Shown: piece by piece, positions 60,561 to 64,000 of the stretch | Layout of the letters: the number at the start of each line of letters is the position of its first letter | Position numbering within the stretch: the first letter of the stretch is position 1 | Assembly (NCBI RefSeq): GCF_000739995.1 | Contig: NZ_BBJX01000001.1 | Span: forward strand, 62,001 to 126,000 | Direction of reading: 5' to 3' | Origin: Comamonas granuli NBRC 101663 | GTDB taxonomy: Bacteria; Pseudomonadota; Gammaproteobacteria; Burkholderiales; Burkholderiaceae_C | Length of the DNA stretch: 64,000 bases | Notes under the pieces: model-generated | Told to the model about the DNA's origin: nothing | Databases searched by the model: none | What the model saw: the letters and a program-made list of their open reading frames with translations, nothing else | Made by a program: the position numbers and the translations under genes

Positions 60561-62047
60561 GCGCCTGCCTCCCGGCGCTGCAGGGCGGCCTGCGCCTGCG
60601 CCATGTCGGAGAACGGCTGGCGCACGCCCGCCGTCTCCTGGTAGTCCTCGTGGCCCTTGCCGGCGATGAGCACCACGTCCTGCGCCGCGGCCTCGCGCAG
60701 CGCCAGGGCGATGGCGGCGGCGCGGTCGGGTTCGGCGCGCACGGTGCCGCCGGCAATGGTGCCCAGCAGGATCTGGTGGATGATGCCGGCCGGGTTCTCG
60801 CTGCGCGGGTTGTCGCAGGTCACCACCACGCGGTCGGCCTCGCGCTGGGCGATGCCGCCCATGAGCGGGCGCTTGCCCGCGTCGCGGTCGCCGCCGCAGC
60901 CGAACACGCACCACAACTGGCCGCCGCGCTCGCGCGCCAGGGGCTGCAGGGCGCGCAGCGCCTGCTCCAGCGCATCGGGTGTGTGGGCGTAGTCCACGGC
61001 CACCAGCGGCTGGCCCGGCAGTGCGATGCGCTCCATGCGCCCGGGCACCGGCACCAGCGCCGCGCAGGCCTGCACCGCCTGCGCCAGCGGCACGCCCAGG
61101 GCGCGCAGCGCGGCGATCACGCCCAGCAGGTTGGCCACGTTGTAGCTGCCAATGACCTGGGTCTGCAGTTCGCGGCGCTCCGCGCCTTCGAGCACGCCAA
61201 AGCGCAGGCCGCCCGCGCCCAGGGCCACGTCCACGGCGCGCAGGCATGCCGGGCCGTGCATGGACACGCTCCACAGGTCCAGCGCGGGGCGCGCGGCCAG
61301 CTCCTGGTGCAGCGCCGCGCCGCGCGGGTCGTCGATGTTGACCACGGCAGCGGCCAGGCCCGGCCAGTCGAACAGCACGCGCTTGGCATCCCAGTAGGCC
61401 TGCATGTCGGCGTGGTAGTCGAGGTGGTCCTGGGTGAAATTGGTGAACAGGGCCACGCGGATGCGCGTGCCCGCGAGGCGGTGCTCGGCCAGGCCGATGG
61501 AGGAGGCCTCGATGGCGCAGCTGTGCGCGCCCGCGTCCAGGAACGCGCGGAAAGCGCGCTGCAGGCGCACGGGGTCGGGGGTGGTCATGCCGGTGGCTTC
61601 CAGGCTCCCCGGCATTCCTACCCCCAAAGTACCCACAATGGCGCATGGAGCCTGCGCAAACAGCTCTTGATTCGATAGCGCATGCGCGAGCCACCAGGCG
61701 GTGCTGGTCTTGCCGTTGGTGCCGGTGACGGCGAGCACGTCCAGGCCCTGGCTGGGGTGGCCGAACCAGGCGGCGGCGATCTCGCCCGTGGCCTGCTTGA
61801 GGCGCGGCAGGGCAGCGATGTCCTCGCCGGCGAAGCCAAAGGGCTCCACGCCGTCGTGCTCGACCAGGCAGGCCGCCGCCCCGCGCACCAGGGCGTCGCC
61901 CACGTGGGCACGCCCGTCGGTGGCCGCGCCGGGCCAGGCGATGAAGCCATCGCCGGGCTGCACGCGCCGGCTGTCGGTCTGCAGCGTGCCCGTGACGCGC
62001 GCACGCAGCCACTGCACGGCCTGGGAGGCATCGGTCAGGATGTGCAT
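60557..62047 (-). CDS. murE: UDP-MurNAc-dipeptide--meso-diaminopimelate ligase
   Basis: Adds the third residue of the stem peptide. The ATG 62045-62047 overlaps the ftsI stop (TGATG). The 496 residues contain P-loop GTNGKTST at 109-116, TNFTQDHLDYH, and DNPRSENP, the motif specific for meso-diaminopimelate rather than lysine, consistent with a Gram-negative host and with lysA. Residues about 124-137 (around SNQELFAQAPC) are encoded by a family 1 repeat-like sequence that is AT-richer than the rest and separates the P-loop helix from the CAIVGTLGVG strand. Confidence 0.97.
   Translation of the reverse strand: MHILTDASQAVQWLRARVTGTLQTDSRRVQPGDGFIAWPGAATDGRAHVGDALVRGAAACLVEHDGVEPFGFAGEDIAALPRLKQATGEIAAAWFGHPSQGLDVLAVTGTNGKTSTAWWLAHALSNQELFAQAPCAIVGTLGVGMPGSLEATGMTTPDPVRLQRAFRAFLDAGAHSCAIEASSIGLAEHRLAGTRIRVALFTNFTQDHLDYHADMQAYWDAKRVLFDWPGLAAAVVNIDDPRGAALHQELAARPALDLWSVSMHGPACLRAVDVALGAGGLRFGVLEGAERRELQTQVIGSYNVANLLGVIAALRALGVPLAQAVQACAALVPVPGRMERIALPGQPLVAVDYAHTPDALEQALRALQPLARERGGQLWCVFGCGGDRDAGKRPLMGGIAQREADRVVVTCDNPRSENPAGIIHQILLGTIAGGTVRAEPDRAAAIALALREAAAQDVVLIAGKGHEDYQETAGVRQPFSDMAQAQAALQRREAGA
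61621..61683. repeat. Family 1-like repeat embedded in murE
   Basis: ATGGCGCATGGAGCCTGCGC, AAACAGCTCTTGATT, CGATAGCGCAT. The blocks GGCGC, GCGCAAACAGCTCT and ATAGC match the cobS and ilvA-cobS copies in order and spacing. The central stem is reduced. Confidence 0.6.
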
Positions 62048-63789
62048 CACAGCGGCTCCTCCACGTCGGCGACGATCTGCGGCTTGACGTCCATGTCGGG
62101 CTGCACGCCCATCATGCGCAGCGTCTGCTGCACCACCTCGCTGAACACGGGCGCGGCCACGGCGCCGCCGTAGTACACGCCGTTGCTGGGCTCGTCGATC
62201 ATCACGGCGACGATGATGCGCGGCTTGTCGATGGGCGCCATGCCGGTGAACCAGGCGCGGTACTTGCCGGACGAATAGCTCTTGCCCACCTGCTTGCGCG
62301 CCGTGCCCGACTTGCCGCCCACGGAGTAGCCCAGGGTCTGCGCCTTCTGGCCCGTGCCGCCGGGGCCGGCCGCCATTTGCAGCATCTTGCGCACGGCGGC
62401 GGCCGTCTGCGGCGAAATCACGGGCACGCCCGCGGCGGGCTGGTCCGTCTTGAGCATGGTGGCGGGGATGATCTGGCCGTCGTGCGCGAACACGGTGTAG
62501 GAGCGCGCCATCTGGAACAGGCTGGCCGAGAGGCCGTAGCCATACGACATGGTGGCCTGCTCGATGGGCCGCCAGGTCTTGTAGGGCCGCAGGCGCCCGC
62601 TCACGCTGCCGGGAAAGTCGATCTGCGGCTTCTGCCCGAAGCCCGCGGCCGAGAAGGTCTCCCACATCTCGCGCGCGGGCATTTGCATGGCGATCTTGGT
62701 GGTGCCCACGTTGCTCGATTTCTGGATCACGCCCTCGACCGTGAGCACGCCGTAGTTGTGCGTGTCGGAGATCGTCGAGCCCGTGATGGTGAGCCGCCCC
62801 GGCGTGGTGTCGATCACGGTGTTCGGCTTGACGCGCCCCGTCTCCAGCGCCAGGGCGATGGTGAAGGGCTTCATGGTCGAGCCGGGCTCGAAGGTGTCGG
62901 TCAGCGCGCGGTTGCGCAACTGCTCGCCCGAGAGGTTTTGCCGCTTGTCGGGCACATAGCTGGGGTAGTTGGCCAGCGCCAGGATTTCGCCCGTGATGGC
63001 GTCGAGCACCACCACGCTGCCCGCCTTGGCCTTGTGCGCGGCGACCTGGTCGCGCAGCTTCTGGTAGGCGAAGAACTGCACCTTGCTGTCGATGGACAGC
63101 TGCATGTCGCGCCCATCCACGGGCGGCACGACCTCGCCCACGCCCTCGACCACGCGGCCCAGGCGGTCCTTGATGACGCGGCGCGAGCCGGGCTTGCCGG
63201 CCAGCAGGCGGTTGAAGGCCAGCTCCATGCCCTCCTGGCCCTGGTCCTCTACGTTGGTGAAGCCGACGACGTGCGCGGCCGACTCGCCCTCGGGGTACTG
63301 GCGCTTGTACTCCTTGCGCTGGTAAATGCCCTTGATGTTCAGGGCCGCGATCTTCTGGCCCAGATCCCAGTCGAGCTGGCGCTTGATCCAGACGAAGGTC
63401 TTGTCCTCGTCGGCCAGGCGCGCCTGCAGGTCGGCCAGCGGCATGGACAGCAGCTTGGCCAGCTCCTTGAGCTTGGCACGCACCTCGGCGTCGTCCTGGT
63501 CCACGTCCTCGGGAATGGCCCAGATGCTCGCGGCGGGCACGCTGGAGGCGAGGATCAGGCCGTTGCGGTCGAGCAGGCGCCCGCGGTTGGCCGGCAGCTC
63601 CAGGGTGCGGGCAAAGCGCACCTCGCCCTGGCGCTGAAAGAAGTCATTGCCCACCACCTGCACGTAGGCGGCGCGCAGCGCCAGTACCGCAAAGCCCAGG
63701 GCGAACATGGCGACGATGAAGCGGCTGCGCCACACCGGCGTCTTGCTCGCCAGCAGCGGGCTCGTCGCGTACTGCACGCTGCGGCTCAT
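62047..63789 (-). CDS. ftsI: Septal transpeptidase FtsI (PBP3)
   Basis: Class B penicillin-binding protein that crosslinks septal peptidoglycan with FtsW. The 580 residues have a membrane helix at about 23-44, the pedestal domain with LPANRGRLLDRNG, and the transpeptidase motifs S304-TMK, S358-S-N and K493-SGT. The start overlaps the ftsL stop by 4 bp. All catalytic residues are present. Confidence 0.97.
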   Translation of the reverse strand: MSRSVQYATSPLLASKTPVWRSRFIVAMFALGFAVLALRAAYVQVVGNDFFQRQGEVRFARTLELPANRGRLLDRNGLILASSVPAASIWAIPEDVDQDDAEVRAKLKELAKLLSMPLADLQARLADEDKTFVWIKRQLDWDLGQKIAALNIKGIYQRKEYKRQYPEGESAAHVVGFTNVEDQGQEGMELAFNRLLAGKPGSRRVIKDRLGRVVEGVGEVVPPVDGRDMQLSIDSKVQFFAYQKLRDQVAAHKAKAGSVVVLDAITGEILALANYPSYVPDKRQNLSGEQLRNRALTDTFEPGSTMKPFTIALALETGRVKPNTVIDTTPGRLTITGSTISDTHNYGVLTVEGVIQKSSNVGTTKIAMQMPAREMWETFSAAGFGQKPQIDFPGSVSGRLRPYKTWRPIEQATMSYGYGLSASLFQMARSYTVFAHDGQIIPATMLKTDQPAAGVPVISPQTAAAVRKMLQMAAGPGGTGQKAQTLGYSVGGKSGTARKQVGKSYSSGKYRAWFTGMAPIDKPRIIVAVMIDEPSNGVYYGGAVAAPVFSEVVQQTLRMMGVQPDMDVKPQIVADVEEPL

Positions 63790-64000
63790 GGGCGCGGCTC
63801 CTGGACGGCGCCCGGTGCAGGCAGGGGGGTGGTCACGTACTGCGTGATGGCCGGGGTGGCCGTGTGCATCTGCAGGCGCGCGCGCGCGAGCTGCTCCACG
63901 CGCAGCGGCGTGGCCTGGGCGCGCTTTTGCACCTGCAGGCGCTGGTATTCGATCTGCAGACGGCGCGCCTCGGCATTGGCCTGGTCCAGCTCGGTGTACA
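63786..64000 (-). CDS. ftsL: Cell division protein FtsL (C-terminal part, cut by window edge)
   Basis: About 70 C-terminal residues of the small bitopic FtsL, which forms a coiled coil with FtsB. The visible part reads YTELDQANAEARRLQIEY and continues with RLQVQKRAQATPLRVEQLARARLQM, a heptad-rich periplasmic helix, then a Pro-rich end (LPAPGAVQEPRP). Position directly before ftsI and the ATGA overlap support the call; the membrane helix lies outside. Confidence 0.9.
   Translation of the reverse strand, partial: YTELDQANAEARRLQIEYQRLQVQKRAQATPLRVEQLARARLQMHTATPAITQYVTTPLPAPGAVQEPRP

Overview
The window is high-GC chromosomal DNA of a Gram-negative betaproteobacterium. The gene set and order (a complete minus-strand dcw cluster, tal and pgi beside a HexR-type regulator, msrP-msrQ, ResBC cytochrome maturation, a porin opening with MKKSLIALAALAASG) point to Burkholderiales, most probably Comamonadaceae (Acidovorax, Alicycliphilus, Diaphorobacter and relatives). 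This is inferred from recognition of families, not from a search. I see no phage, insertion sequence, CRISPR array, rRNA or tRNA gene.

Layout. 1-4077 (minus): the type IV pilus operon pilM-N-O-P-Q, with pilQ cut by the window edge. 4344-8531: mrcA/ponA, cyaY (minus), the small lipoprotein lptM and lysA. 8573-14695 (minus): msrP-msrQ, resB-ccsA and a cytochrome c4. 14769-18265: engB, an alpha/beta hydrolase and two LpxL/HtrB-type acyltransferases (minus). 18399-22975: metK, a NadM-Nudix fusion and groES-groEL under CIRCE/HrcA control. 23093-27941: tal, a FabH-like synthase and pgi (minus), with hexR divergent. 28008-37302 (minus): a peptide ABC transporter operon with two different binding proteins and an M20 amidohydrolase, followed by a PEBP-family gene. 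37492-39185 (minus): porin and an OsmC-family protein. 39300-42556: a candidate sRNA or leader, ilvA, cobS and a CobC-type phosphatase. 42549-46655 (minus): a chemoreceptor, thiC with a TPP riboswitch and a 58-residue membrane protein. 46662-64000 (minus): lpxC, ftsZ, ftsA, ftsQ, ddlB, murC, murG, ftsW, murD, mraY, murF, murE, ftsI and a truncated ftsL, joined mostly by ATGA or TGATG overlaps.

How the genes work together. The dcw block supplies lipid II precursor synthesis (MurC-F, Ddl, MraY, MurG), the septal synthase pair FtsW-FtsI and the divisome core (FtsQ, A, Z, L); LpxC and the two acyltransferases make lipid A, and PonA is a second peptidoglycan synthase. MsrPQ repairs oxidised periplasmic methionines. 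ResB/CcsA attach haem to c-type cytochromes such as the adjacent cytochrome c4.

The most unusual content is in the small sequences. (i) A repeat of about 60-70 bp forming two adjacent stem-loops occurs many times; most copies sit just after genes, but copies or pieces also lie inside cobS, murE, murG and murC and are translated. (ii) A longer element of about 175 bp fills whole intergenic gaps between a stop codon and the next start codon. (iii) The ftsW-murG junction is triplicated, creating a 56-codon micro-ORF coupled at both ends by ATGA. (iv) The metK 3' end is tandemly duplicated with a 78-bp period. (v) The metK leader can pair with its own start codon. (vi) A multi-hairpin transcript with a C/U-rich loop and an intrinsic terminator is predicted ahead of ilvA.
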